Positions 43,196 to 52,595 are shown, counted from the stretch's first letter. The stretch is 52,943 nt of DNA from an uncultured Hungatella sp. (GCA_910588325.1 CAJUPP010000014.1:1-52943); one strand, 5' to 3'. Translations and numbers: made by a program. Notes: generated by a model from the sequence alone, not told the origin.

Positions 43196-43224
43196 TTGAC
43201 AAGTAAAAGGTGTGTAACTATAAT
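43196..43224 (+). promoter_or_regulatory. Sigma-A promoter of ileS
   Basis: TTGACA (43196-43201), 17 bp, TATAAT (43219-43224), full consensus, just upstream of the T-box leader. Confidence 0.9.
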
Positions 43225-43231
43225 AGATCTG

Positions 43232-43492
43232 TGTTAAAAATTAAAAACTGAGATGGAGATAGTAGTCCTGTGTGAAGGTTACAGCGAGCCGGGGAAGGTG
43301 GAAGCCTGGTATTGGTAGCATGGAAGATGAACATCACTCCGGAGTTGCAGGCTGAAGAGCTGTCAGACAGTTTGTAGGCCGAGCCGGTATTCCACCGTTA
43401 GAGGGAACACATATGATAGTATGATGTAATAGGTGGTATAACGAAGCGGCCTTCGTCCTGATTACTGGACGGGAGGCCGCTGTTTTTCAGAT
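43232..43492 (+). promoter_or_regulatory. T-box riboswitch (isoleucine)
   Basis: A leader of about 260 nt. The stem I region with GCGAGCCGGGGAAGGTGGAA is followed by the specifier bulge GAACATCAC, giving codon ATC (43333-43335) for Ile. The T-box proper AGGTGGTATAACGAAG starts at 43431, and its TGGT (43434-43437) pairs with the ACCA end of uncharged tRNA-Ile. A terminator with a stem of about 14 bp and TTTTT (43445-43487) follows. Uncharged tRNA-Ile would switch on ileS. Confidence 0.93.
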
Positions 43493-43517
43493 TACTTTTG
43501 AAGACGGAGGTTAAACC

Positions 43518-46500
43518 ATGTCAAAGTATGACAAAGTATCCACGGACTTAAAGTTTGTGGAGCGGGAAAAGGAAGTGGAGAACTTTTGGAAGGAGCAGAA
43601 TATTTTTCAGAAGAGCATTGAAGACAGAAAAAACTGCCCTACCTATATGTTTTATGACGGGCCGCCGACGGCCAACGGCAAGCCTCACATCGGCCATGTA
43701 CTTACCAGAGTAATCAAGGATATGATTCCAAGATACAGGACCATGAAAGGCTGTAAGGTGCCCAGAAAGGCTGGATGGGATACCCACGGACTTCCGGTGG
43801 AGTTGGAAGTGGAAAAGATGCTGGGGCTGGACGGGAAGGAACAGATCGAGGAATATGGTCTGGAGCCGTTTATTGAGCATTGTAAGGAAAGTGTCTGGAA
43901 ATATAAGGGGATGTGGGAGGAGTTTTCCTCTACCGTTGGTTTCTGGGCGGATATGGATGATCCTTATGTAACGTATCACAATGATTATATCGAATCTGAG
44001 TGGTGGGCTTTGAAGAAAATATGGGAGAAAGGGCTTCTGTATAAGGGCTTTAAGATTGTGCCCTATTGCCCGCGGTGTGGTACGCCTCTGTCCAGCCATG
44101 AGGTGGCACAGGGGTATAAGGATGTAAAAGAAAGGTCCGCGGTGGTGCGGTTTAGGGTGAAGGGAGAAGACGCCTATATCCTGGCATGGACCACCACGCC
44201 ATGGACACTGCCCAGCAATGTGGCATTGTGTGTGAACCCTAATGAGACTTATGCGAAGGTAAAGGCTGGGGACGGTAATATTTATTATATGGCAGAGGCT
44301 CTTTTGGATACCGTGTTGGGAAAACTGGGGGATCCAAAAAAGGGAGTGCCGCCTTATGAGGTTTTAGAAACTTATAAAGGTACGGATCTGGAATACAAGG
44401 AGTATGAACCGCTGTATGAATGTGCCGCAAAGGTGGCCGAGAGCCAGAGAAAGAAGGGGCATTTTGTAACCTGCGACACTTATGTTACGCTGACAGACGG
44501 TACCGGCGTGGTACACATTGCACCAGCTTTTGGTGAGGATGACTCCAAGGTAGGGAAAAAGTATGACCTTCCCTTTGTTCAGATGGTAGATGCAAAGGGA
44601 AATATGACGGAGGATGCGCCTTTTGCTGGAACATTTGTAAAGAAGGCGGATCCGCTTATTTTGAAAGATTTGGATGAGAAAGGCCTTTTGTTCTCGGCTC
44701 CTGTGTTTGAACACAGTTATCCTCACTGTTGGAGATGCGATACGCCTCTGATCTATTATGCAAGAGAGTCCTGGTTTATTAAGATGACGGCGGTAAAGGA
44801 GGATCTGATACGCAACAACAATACCATCAATTGGATTCCGGAAAGCATCGGAAAAGGGCGTTTCGGAGACTGGCTGGAGAATGTACAGGACTGGGGAATC
44901 AGCCGGAACCGTTACTGGGGAACTCCTCTGAATGTGTGGGAGTGTGAGTGCGGTCATCAGCATTCCATCGGCAGTATCGAGGAATTGAAATCCATGTCTT
45001 CCAACTGTCCGGAGGATATTGAACTGCATCGGCCATTTATCGATCAGGTGACGATTCCGTGTCCCAAGTGCGGCAGAGAGATGAAGAGGGTGCCAGAGGT
45101 TATCGACTGCTGGTTTGATTCAGGAGCCATGCCTTTTGCACAGCATCACTATCCGTTTGAGAATCAGGAATTGTTTGAACAGCAGTTTCCGGCGGATTTT
45201 ATCTCCGAGGCAGTGGATCAGACGAGAGGATGGTTTTATTCTCTGCTGGCCATCTCTACCCTGCTGTTTAACAAAGCGCCTTACAAGAATGTGATTGTTA
45301 TGGGCCATGTGCAGGATGAGAACGGGCAGAAGATGAGTAAGACGAAAGGAAATGCGGTTGATCCCTTCGATGCGCTGGCTACTTATGGCGCGGATGCTAT
45401 CCGGTGGTATTTCTATATCAACAGTGCACCGTGGCTGCCTAATCGTTTCCATGGCAGAGCGGTTCAGGAGTTCCAGAGAAAGTTTATGGGAACCTTGTGG
45501 AATACTTACGCGTTCTTTGTGCTGTACGCCAATATTGATGATTTTGATGCGTCCCAGTATACATTGGAATATGAGAAGCTTTCCGTTATGGATAAATGGA
45601 TTCTTTCCAAGCTGAATTCTATGGTGAAGGCGGTAGATGACAATCTGGCTGATTATCGGATTCCGGAAGCTGCCAGGGCTCTTCAGGATTTCGTGGATGA
45701 TTTGAGCAACTGGTATGTGAGAAGAAGCAGAGAACGTTTCTGGGCCAAGGGAATGGAGCAGGATAAGATAAATGCTTACATGACTTTATATACGGCTCTT
45801 GTGACTACGGCGAAAACAGCTGCTCCCATGATTCCGTTTATGGCAGAGCAAATTTACCGGAATCTGGTGTGCAAGGTTGATTCTTCGGCGCCGGAAAGTG
45901 TTCATCTGTGTGATTTCCCTAAAGTCTTGGAGGAGCATATCGACAAGCAGCTGGAAGCAGATATGGATGAGGTTCTGAAAGTGGTAATCATGGGGCGTGC
46001 CGCCAGGAATACGGCTGCCATGAAGAACCGCCAGCCTATCGGAAAAATGTTTGTCAAGGCACCGGCAAAGCTGTCCCGGTTTTATGTGGAGATCATTGAG
46101 GATGAGCTGAATGTAAAGAGCGTAGTGTTTACAGATGATGTGAGAGAGTTTACGACCTATACCTTTAAGCCGCAGTTAAAGACCGTGGGACCGAAGTATG
46201 GGAAGCAGCTGAATCATATTCGCAAGGCACTGGCGGAGATTGACGGCAATCAGGCGATGGATACCTTAAAGGCTGTGGGATGTTTGGAGTTTGATTTTGA
46301 TGGGATTTTGGTGGTTTTGAGAGAAGAGGACCTTCTGATTGATATGGCTCAGAAAGAAGGGTATGTGTCAGAAGCGGATCAGGTGATGACTGTGGTGCTG
46401 GATACTAACCTGACGGATGAACTGATCGAGGAAGGGTTTGTGAGAGAGCTGGTCAGCAAGATTCAGACCATGAGAAAGGAAGCCGGGTTTGAGGTGACGG

Positions 46501-46679
46501 ATCATATTGATGTGTATGTGAAGGGCAATGACAGGATTTCCGGGCTGATGGAAAAGCATGGGGACGAAATCAAGGGGGAAGTGCTGGCGGAAGCGATCTT
46601 TACAGATCAGCTAAAGGGGTATGAAAAAGAATGGAATATTAATGGAGAAAATGTTGCTTTGGCTGTAGAAAAGAAGTAA
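43518..46679 (+). CDS. ileS: Isoleucyl-tRNA synthetase, type 2 (long, eukaryote-like)
   Basis: A 1053-residue class I synthetase. HIGH at 57-60 (NGKPHIGHVL), GWDTHGLPVELEVEK, a CP1 editing domain, and KMSKT at 605-609, then the anticodon-binding region. The length and the GWDTHGLPVE sequence (rather than GWDCHGLP) point to the IleRS2 class, which in other bacteria tolerates mupirocin; resistance here is inference. Controlled by the T-box upstream. GGAGGTTAAACC precedes ATG 43518. Confidence 0.96.
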   Translation: MSKYDKVSTDLKFVEREKEVENFWKEQNIFQKSIEDRKNCPTYMFYDGPPTANGKPHIGHVLTRVIKDMIPRYRTMKGCKVPRKAGWDTHGLPVELEVEKMLGLDGKEQIEEYGLEPFIEHCKESVWKYKGMWEEFSSTVGFWADMDDPYVTYHNDYIESEWWALKKIWEKGLLYKGFKIVPYCPRCGTPLSSHEVAQGYKDVKERSAVVRFRVKGEDAYILAWTTTPWTLPSNVALCVNPNETYAKVKAGDGNIYYMAEALLDTVLGKLGDPKKGVPPYEVLETYKGTDLEYKEYEPLYECAAKVAESQRKKGHFVTCDTYVTLTDGTGVVHIAPAFGEDDSKVGKKYDLPFVQMVDAKGNMTEDAPFAGTFVKKADPLILKDLDEKGLLFSAPVFEHSYPHCWRCDTPLIYYARESWFIKMTAVKEDLIRNNNTINWIPESIGKGRFGDWLENVQDWGISRNRYWGTPLNVWECECGHQHSIGSIEELKSMSSNCPEDIELHRPFIDQVTIPCPKCGREMKRVPEVIDCWFDSGAMPFAQHHYPFENQELFEQQFPADFISEAVDQTRGWFYSLLAISTLLFNKAPYKNVIVMGHVQDENGQKMSKTKGNAVDPFDALATYGADAIRWYFYINSAPWLPNRFHGRAVQEFQRKFMGTLWNTYAFFVLYANIDDFDASQYTLEYEKLSVMDKWILSKLNSMVKAVDDNLADYRIPEAARALQDFVDDLSNWYVRRSRERFWAKGMEQDKINAYMTLYTALVTTAKTAAPMIPFMAEQIYRNLVCKVDSSAPESVHLCDFPKVLEEHIDKQLEADMDEVLKVVIMGRAARNTAAMKNRQPIGKMFVKAPAKLSRFYVEIIEDELNVKSVVFTDDVREFTTYTFKPQLKTVGPKYGKQLNHIRKALAEIDGNQAMDTLKAVGCLEFDFDGILVVLREEDLLIDMAQKEGYVSEADQVMTVVLDTNLTDELIEEGFVRELVSKIQTMRKEAGFEVTDHIDVYVKGNDRISGLMEKHGDEIKGEVLAEAIFTDQLKGYEKEWNINGENVALAVEKK

Positions 46680-46736
46680 AATAGGTGTTGTTTATTTCCA
46701 ATGTGTTTAGTCAGGCTGGGAAGTCGTGAAGGGTTC

Positions 46737-46882
46737 GCCCTGAGAGCAAATGATATTGTTTTCTCCTGGGCACGCTCGCGCTACGTGAAGAGCGTAGCGG
46801 TACTAAGGCGCTAAAAGACAGCGCCTAAGTACCGACGGTCTTCAAGTACCCTGGAGAAAACAATATCATTTGCTCTCAGGGC
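46737..46882. repeat. Large palindrome with nested hairpins (element C)
   Basis: The outer arms 46737-46766 and 46853-46882 are a perfect 30-bp inverted repeat. Inside are CGCTACG-N7-CGTAGCG (46779-46799) and a 14-bp hairpin with one mismatch (46799-46812 with 46820-46833, core TACTAAGGCGC/GCGCCTAAGTA). The central core resembles that of element B at 277-413, while the outer arms differ. It fills the gap between ileS and glgP and may also serve as the ileS terminator. No ORF. Confidence 0.8.
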
Positions 46883-47015
46883 TGCTTTATCTCGGCAGAC
46901 CAGATGCTAAATTAGACAGCATTATCTGTGAACGGTAATGAAAAAAGATAGGACCATATGCACCCGGAGGGAGACGCCGGAGTGGAGAACAACAAGCAGG
47001 AGGAAAATACCAGCA

Positions 47016-49475
47016 ATGGAAAAGAAGAAGTTTGATAAGCAGGAGTTTCGCTATTCGGTAGTATATGCACTGAAGAACCAGTTTCGTAAGACTGTGGAGG
47101 ATGCCACGCCTCAGGAACTTTATCAGGCAGTGGCTTATGCGGTAAAGAATATGATTGTGGATCAGTGGATTGCCAGCCGCAGAGAGTTTGAAAAACAGGA
47201 TGCCAAGACGCTTTACTATCTGTCTATGGAGTTCCTTATGGGAAGGGCATTGGGCAACAACTTAATCAACCTGACGGCTTATGAGGATGTGAAGGAAGCT
47301 CTGGCGGAGATGGGGCTTGACCTTAACTACCTGGAGGATCAGGAGCCGGATGCCGCTTTGGGAAACGGCGGTTTGGGCCGTCTGGCGGCCTGCTTTTTGG
47401 ATTCTCTTGCCACTTTGGGGTATGAGGTTTACGGCTGCGGAATCCGGTATCATTATGGAATGTTTAAGCAGAAAATCGATAATGGCTATCAGATGGAAGT
47501 GCCGGATGAGTGGCTCAAGGACGGCAATCCTTTTGAGGTACGCCGTTCCGAGTATTCGAAAGAGGTAAAATTCGGCGGATATGTAAGAGTGATTCGGGAG
47601 GATGGAAAGGACCGTTATGTTCAGGAAGGGTATCAGTCTGTTATGGCAGTTCCTTATGACCTTCCCATTGTGGGGTATGGCAATAATGTAGTCAATACCC
47701 TGCGCATCTGGGATGCTCAGCCGATCAGCAGCTTTAATCTGGACTCTTTTGACAAAGGGGATTATCAAAAGGCTGTGGAGCAGGAGAACCTGGCAAAGAA
47801 TATCTGTGAGGTGCTGTATCCTAATGACAATCACTATGCAGGCAAGGAGCTTCGCTTAAAACAGCAGTATTTCTTTATTTCCGCCAGCGTACAGCGTGCG
47901 GTGGAGCGGTACAAACAGAATCACAGTGACATCTGTAAATTCTATGAAAAGAATGTGTTCCAATTAAACGATACCCATCCTACGGTGGCGGTGCCTGAGC
48001 TTATGCGTATTCTTCTGGATGAGGAGGGGCTTACCTGGGAGGAGGCATGGGAGGTGACTACCAAGACCTGCGCCTACACCAACCATACCATTATGGCAGA
48101 GGCTCTGGAGAAATGGCCGATTGATTTGTTCTCCAACCTTCTTCCCCGTATCTATCAGATTGTGGAGGAGATTAACCGCCGGTTTACGGAGCAGATTCGC
48201 CGCATGTATCCGGGGGATGAGAACCGGGTGTCTAAAATGGCGATTCTGTATAACGGGCAGGTAAGGATGGCGTATCTGGCTATTGCAGGAAGCTTTTCGG
48301 TTAATGGTGTTGCCAGACTGCATACGGAGATTTTGAAGCAGCAGGAATTAAAATATTTCTATGAGATGATGCCGCAAAAGTTTAACAACAAGACCAACGG
48401 CATTACTCAGAGACGGTTCCTGCTTCACGGCAATCCGCTTCTGGCTTCCTGGGTAACGAAAAAGCTGGGAACCAACGGATGGGTGACGGAGCTTTCTCTC
48501 ATTGAGGGGCTTAAAAAGTTTGCAGACGACAAGGCATCTCAAAAGGAATTTATGGAGATTAAATACCAGAATAAGGTGCGTCTGGCTAAGTACATTAAGG
48601 AACACAACGGAATCGATGTAGATCCCAATTCTATTTTTGATGTGCAGGTTAAGAGACTTCATGAGTATAAGCGCCAGCTGATGAATATTCTTCATGTGAT
48701 GTATCTGTACAATCAGTTAAAGGATCATCCGGACATGGAGATGATTCCCAGAACCTTTATCTTCGGCGCCAAGGCTGCCGCAGGATACCGCCGTGCCAAG
48801 CTGACCATTAAATTGATCAATGCGGTTGCGGATGTGGTGAATAATGATCCTTCTATCAATGGAAAGATGAAAGTGGTATTTATCGAGGATTACAGAGTTT
48901 CCAATGCGGAACTGATTTTTGCGGCTGCGGATATCAGTGAACAGATTTCCACGGCAAGTAAAGAGGCCTCCGGTACTGGTAACATGAAGTTTATGTTAAA
49001 CGGTGCCGTCACCATAGGCACCATGGATGGCGCCAATGTGGAGATTGTGGAGGAAGTAGGGGAAGAATACGCCTTTATTTTTGGAATGTCTGCAGATGAG
49101 GTGATTAACTTCGAGAAAAACGGCGGATATTATCCTATGGATATCTTTAACAATGACCAGGATATCCGCAGGATATTAAATCAGCTGATTGATGGAACCT
49201 ACTGCCGTGAGAATCCTGCATTGTTTAAGGAGATTTATGATTCCCTGCTTTATTCCAACCGTATGGATAAAGCGGATATGTATTTTATCCTGAAAGATTT
49301 CCGATCCTACGCAGAGGCCGAGAAGAAAATCGGAGAGGCCTATGGAAAGAAGGACTGGTGGGCAAAGGCTGCCATTTTAAACGTGGCATGCTCCGGAAAG
49401 TTCTCTTCTGACCGTACCATCAGGGAGTATGTGGATGAAATCTGGCATCTGGATAAGGTTGCGGTGAAGCTGTAG
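47016..49475 (+). CDS. glgP: Glycogen/starch (alpha-glucan) phosphorylase
   Basis: An 819-residue GT35 phosphorylase. It shows DAALGNGGLGRLAACFLDSL near the N-terminus, FQLNDTHPTVAVPELMRI, FDVQVKRLHEYKRQLMN, and the pyridoxal-phosphate lysine K658 in EASGTGNMKFMLNG. It releases glucose-1-phosphate from stored glycogen. ATG 47016 gives the normal family length; AGGAGG lies 12 bp upstream, a long spacing. The frame is open to 46938 but that part has no ribosome site. Confidence 0.96.
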   Translation: MEKKKFDKQEFRYSVVYALKNQFRKTVEDATPQELYQAVAYAVKNMIVDQWIASRREFEKQDAKTLYYLSMEFLMGRALGNNLINLTAYEDVKEALAEMGLDLNYLEDQEPDAALGNGGLGRLAACFLDSLATLGYEVYGCGIRYHYGMFKQKIDNGYQMEVPDEWLKDGNPFEVRRSEYSKEVKFGGYVRVIREDGKDRYVQEGYQSVMAVPYDLPIVGYGNNVVNTLRIWDAQPISSFNLDSFDKGDYQKAVEQENLAKNICEVLYPNDNHYAGKELRLKQQYFFISASVQRAVERYKQNHSDICKFYEKNVFQLNDTHPTVAVPELMRILLDEEGLTWEEAWEVTTKTCAYTNHTIMAEALEKWPIDLFSNLLPRIYQIVEEINRRFTEQIRRMYPGDENRVSKMAILYNGQVRMAYLAIAGSFSVNGVARLHTEILKQQELKYFYEMMPQKFNNKTNGITQRRFLLHGNPLLASWVTKKLGTNGWVTELSLIEGLKKFADDKASQKEFMEIKYQNKVRLAKYIKEHNGIDVDPNSIFDVQVKRLHEYKRQLMNILHVMYLYNQLKDHPDMEMIPRTFIFGAKAAAGYRRAKLTIKLINAVADVVNNDPSINGKMKVVFIEDYRVSNAELIFAAADISEQISTASKEASGTGNMKFMLNGAVTIGTMDGANVEIVEEVGEEYAFIFGMSADEVINFEKNGGYYPMDIFNNDQDIRRILNQLIDGTYCRENPALFKEIYDSLLYSNRMDKADMYFILKDFRSYAEAEKKIGEAYGKKDWWAKAAILNVACSGKFSSDRTIREYVDEIWHLDKVAVKL

Positions 49476-49506
49476 AAGGCATTGGATTGATACCGTAATA
49501 TTAAAC

Positions 49507-49555
49507 GGCTCCTTTTCATAAACTGTAACAGCAGTTTGTGGAAGGGGGCTTTTTT
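49507..49555 (+). terminator. Terminator of glgP overlapping the spoIID ribosome site
   Basis: The stem 49507-49525 with 49532-49550 is followed by TTTTTT. The right arm contains AAGGGGG, which is also the ribosome site 7 bp before ATG 49556. Confidence 0.75.
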
Positions 49556-50635
49556 ATGCGTCTGGGAAGGCGGCTTGCAGGAATTTTGGCGGTGTTTGTG
49601 TTTCCCTATGTGGTGACTCTGGCATGGAGCGGAGGTGTTGGCGGTTTGTATGGCAATGGAATGAAAGAAGGTGCAGGCGGCACATCCGGCGGCTTCTTTG
49701 CCGGGGGAGGATTAGGAGGTCTGGCCGGCAGCCTGTCCGGGGACACGGGGAATCCTGAAACAGGTACCGAAGACGGACAAGGAGTGAGAAGGAAGATCTA
49801 TATCGGCAATGGACAGAAAGGATATCTGGACGTGGAAACGTATCTTGTGGGAATTGTGGCAAGGCAGATCCCGGCGGAATATGAGCTGGAGGCCCTGAAG
49901 GCACAGGCGATAATTGCCAGAACGTATATATATGGACGGATGGGTGAGGAGGCAGAGATAAAGGAAGAGGAACTGGGGCTTAAAAGTCTGGAGGAGGAGC
50001 AGATGGAATCTTTGTGGGGGAGGCCAAAGTTTGTGGAGTATTATGACAAGATCAGCCAGGCAGTTCGGGAGACAGAGGGAATGGTTATGGTTTTGGATGA
50101 GGGAGAGGACAGCGGTGAGGAGAAACTGGTTTCGGAGCCTATGTTTCATCGGGCCAGCGCTGGATATACCAGAGACGGGGGGGATGGGTATCCGTACCTG
50201 AAATCAGTGGAAAGCCAGCAGGATGTGGAGGCGGAAGGATATCTGACCATGATGGAATGGGAACCAAAGGAAGTAGTCAGGTTTATGAAAGAGGCGGCTG
50301 TAAAGAAGGGAATGGGAGAGCTGGAGCTGACAGAGGGACAGGTTATGGATACGATTCAGCTGGTCAGCAGAGATGGGGCCGGGTATGTGAAGGAGATTCA
50401 GATTGGCACTCATATCTATACAGGGGATGAGATACAGACGGCTTTGGGACTGCCTTCTGCCGCGTTTACGCTGGAGGAACATGAAGGAATGTTAAGGGCC
50501 ATATGCAGAGGAGTCGGGCATGGATACGGCTTAAGCCAGTATGGGGCCCATAAGATGGCAGAGGAGGGAAAAAGTGCGGAGGAGATTTTAAAGTATTATT
50601 ATCAAAATATTATAATTATTTCTTCGAAAATGTGA
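49556..50635 (+). CDS. spoIID: SpoIID/LytB domain protein (stage II sporulation protein D)
   Basis: A 359-residue protein. N-terminal signal anchor (about 5-24), a Gly-rich stretch (30-70), then the SpoIID domain: YLVGIVARQIPAEYELEALK AQAIIARTY, FHRASAGYTRDGGDGYPYLK, and the C-terminal RGVGHGYGLSQYGAHKMAEE. SpoIID is a lytic transglycosylase that remodels peptidoglycan during engulfment. ATG 49556 is preferred over GTG 49538, which would lie in the terminator. The M23-like gene follows 45 bp later, as in other Clostridia. Confidence 0.93.
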   Translation: MRLGRRLAGILAVFVFPYVVTLAWSGGVGGLYGNGMKEGAGGTSGGFFAGGGLGGLAGSLSGDTGNPETGTEDGQGVRRKIYIGNGQKGYLDVETYLVGIVARQIPAEYELEALKAQAIIARTYIYGRMGEEAEIKEEELGLKSLEEEQMESLWGRPKFVEYYDKISQAVRETEGMVMVLDEGEDSGEEKLVSEPMFHRASAGYTRDGGDGYPYLKSVESQQDVEAEGYLTMMEWEPKEVVRFMKEAAVKKGMGELELTEGQVMDTIQLVSRDGAGYVKEIQIGTHIYTGDEIQTALGLPSAAFTLEEHEGMLRAICRGVGHGYGLSQYGAHKMAEEGKSAEEILKYYYQNIIIISSKM

Positions 50636-50680
50636 ATAACTGAGGAACCTTTGGTAAGAATAGTACCGAGGTGATAAACG

Positions 50681-51466
50681 GTGAAAGAGAAATTAAATCA
50701 GTTATTCAAGGACAAACTATTTCTTGTCATGTTAGTTCTGGGCCTGCTGACTATTGTTGCCGCAGCAGGTGTGGTTACCATTCAAAGAGGAAATGCTCCG
50801 GAAGAAAATCCATATATGCAGATGCAGGAACCAGGAGCGCTGATTGCAGAGGACAAAAAGAATGAGGAACTGATTCCCATAGCTGGGGATTCCAATGCTC
50901 ACAAGGAGGAACCGGAGACGGCCCCTGCAGGACAGAGAACACAGGAGACGGAAACAAAATTAGCAAAAGCAGAAACCAAAAAAGAGACAGCGGAGACACA
51001 GGCCGCGCAGGTTGGAGCGGGGCAGGATGCCGCGATTCCACTGGTGCTGAATTTTTCAGATACCAGCAAGATTACCTGGCCGGTAATGGGAAATATCCTG
51101 CTGGATTACAGTATGGATAATACCATTTATTTTCCCACTCTGGATCAGTACCAGTGTAACCCGGGAGTGGTGATACAGGCGGAAGTAAGCCAGCCGGTGG
51201 AGACTCCGGCCAATGCCAGGGTGGAAGCCATCGGTGTCAACGAGGAAATCGGAAACTTTGTGGTTCTGGATTTCGGCAATGACTATCTGGCTACATGCGG
51301 GCAGCTAAAGGAAATCCAGGTGGTGGAAAATGAGTATCTGGAGGCCGGAAGAATTCTCGGGTATGTGGCGGAGCCTACGAAATATTACTCTGTAGAGGGA
51401 AGCAATGTGTATTTTGAACTGCGGCACAATGGGGAAACCATTGATCCGGTAGGATATTTTGAATGA
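50681..51466 (+). CDS. spoIIQ: SpoIIQ-like protein with a degenerate LytM (M23) domain
   Basis: A 261-residue protein with one transmembrane helix (about 15-36), a Glu/Thr-rich linker (50-115), and a LytM fold from about 125 ending NVYFELRHNGETIDPVGYFE. The usual zinc ligands (HxxxD and HxH) are not seen: the last motif reads NVYFEL rather than HLHFEV. It is therefore probably structural, forming the forespore half of the SpoIIQ-SpoIIIAH channel. GTG 50681 has GAGGTGAT upstream. Symbol given by position next to spoIID and by layout. Confidence 0.78.
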   Translation: MKEKLNQLFKDKLFLVMLVLGLLTIVAAAGVVTIQRGNAPEENPYMQMQEPGALIAEDKKNEELIPIAGDSNAHKEEPETAPAGQRTQETETKLAKAETKKETAETQAAQVGAGQDAAIPLVLNFSDTSKITWPVMGNILLDYSMDNTIYFPTLDQYQCNPGVVIQAEVSQPVETPANARVEAIGVNEEIGNFVVLDFGNDYLATCGQLKEIQVVENEYLEAGRILGYVAEPTKYYSVEGSNVYFELRHNGETIDPVGYFE

Positions 51467-51516
51467 TGGAAAGACCTGTTTTCAGTGAGTGAAAAACAAG
51501 GCAGCGACAGGAAGGG

Positions 51517-51564
51517 GCATCTGGCTGTGGGGAATCTTCTTTTTTCTCCGGTCAGATGCTTTGT
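51517..51564 (+). terminator. Terminator after the SpoIIQ-like gene
   Basis: GCATCTG (51517-51523) pairs with CAGATGC (51553-51559), with a further inner stem (GGGG/CTCC region), followed by TTTGTTT. Confidence 0.55.
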
Positions 51565-51646
51565 TTATAAAAAACTAATAATTTGTTCATACGCACTTCA
51601 GAGGTGTCATTTATAATAAACGTATTATGTGAAATAAGGAGAACGT

Positions 51647-52126
51647 ATGAATATTTTGTTTTTTTTGACACCAAAAAGCGAGGTTGCTTTTATCTATGAT
51701 GATGAGACGTTAAGGCAGGCGCTGGAGAAGATGGAACATCATAAATATGCAGCAGTACCTATCATAAACAGAATGGGGAAATACATAGGCACCATCACAG
51801 AAGGGGACATGCTGTGGGGGATTAAAAATCAGTATAATTTGAATCTGAGGGATGCGGAGCATGTGTCTGTCTCTTCCATGAGACGGCGCCAGGATAACCA
51901 GCCGGTGTATGTGGATGCTTCTATGGAGGATTTGATGGACAAGGCTATGAACCAGAATTTTGTGCCGGTGGTGGATGACCAGGAGAATTTTATCGGGATT
52001 ATTACCAGGAAAGATATTATCCGGTACTGTTATGATATGATGTATCAGAGGAGCGGGATGGAAAACAGAGGAGTGTATGGAAGGACGGTCAACCATAAGA
52101 GGCAGGAGCTTTGTCTGGAGCAGTGA
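51647..52126 (+). CDS. CBS-domain protein
   Basis: A 159-residue cytoplasmic protein made of two CBS motifs (about 13-65 and 88-140): LRQALEKMEHHKYAAVPIIN, YIGTITEGDMLW, and MEDLMDKAMNQNFVPVVDDQ, FIGIITRKDIIRY. CBS pairs bind adenine nucleotides and act as energy or ligand sensors. With no fused enzyme, it must act on a partner. AAGGAG precedes ATG 51647. It stands alone, with its own upstream gap of 180 bp. Confidence 0.9.
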   Translation: MNILFFLTPKSEVAFIYDDETLRQALEKMEHHKYAAVPIINRMGKYIGTITEGDMLWGIKNQYNLNLRDAEHVSVSSMRRRQDNQPVYVDASMEDLMDKAMNQNFVPVVDDQENFIGIITRKDIIRYCYDMMYQRSGMENRGVYGRTVNHKRQELCLEQ

Positions 52127-52166
52127 GGGATGAAATGCACTTGCAGGAGTTTTTGGAGGACTGGCT

Positions 52167-52547
52167 GTGCCGATGCAGCACAGTGGGGTGAAACCGTATC
52201 TGAGGAAATTTGCGGCATATTACTACAGCCGGGCGGCTTCTTCTGAATATAGGGCCGAAAGCGGATGGAACATACCGGATAAGGACAGAAGGTTTCTTCT
52301 TGAGATCGGAGAATGGCTGAAGATAAACGGACAGGCTATATATGGGGCTAAGGTGTGGAAGAAATCGGCAGAGGGGCCTGCCCGGATTGAGGAAGGACGG
52401 TTTACGGATGGGACAGCGAAGAAATTCATTTCGGAGGACATGCGTTTCACGGTAAACGGAGGGAGTGTGTATGTGACCTGCCTGTATATTCGGACTGTGA
52501 GGATAGACAGCAATCTGCCGGTTGTGTTTAAGGTGGAGGCTGATTAG
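52167..52547 (+). pseudogene. Alpha-L-fucosidase (GH29) with a large internal deletion
   Basis: About 126 codons. The first part VKPYLRKFAAYYYSRAA matches the catalytic domain of GH29 fucosidases. It then passes directly to DRRFLLEIGEWLKINGQAIYGAKVWK and the C-terminal FTDGTAKKFISEDMRFTVNG of the same family. The middle of the barrel between these blocks (roughly 150-200 residues in the family) and the whole N-terminus are missing. It is a relic of a host-glycan enzyme, matching the sulfatase locus in theme. Confidence 0.72.
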
Positions 52548-52569
52548 AGGTGAGAGCCGTATAAGATGG

Positions 52570-52595
52570 AGGAGCTGTCCTTTGGCAGCTCCTTT
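52570..52595 (+). terminator. Terminator after the fucosidase relic
   Basis: GGAGCTG (52571-52577) pairs with CAGCTCC (52586-52592), followed by TTTC. Short T-run. Confidence 0.6.

Noticed and set aside
46938..47015. N-terminal extension of glycogen phosphorylase
   Set aside because: The extension is Arg/Thr-rich, unlike the family, and has no ribosome site; the length from 47016 is normal.
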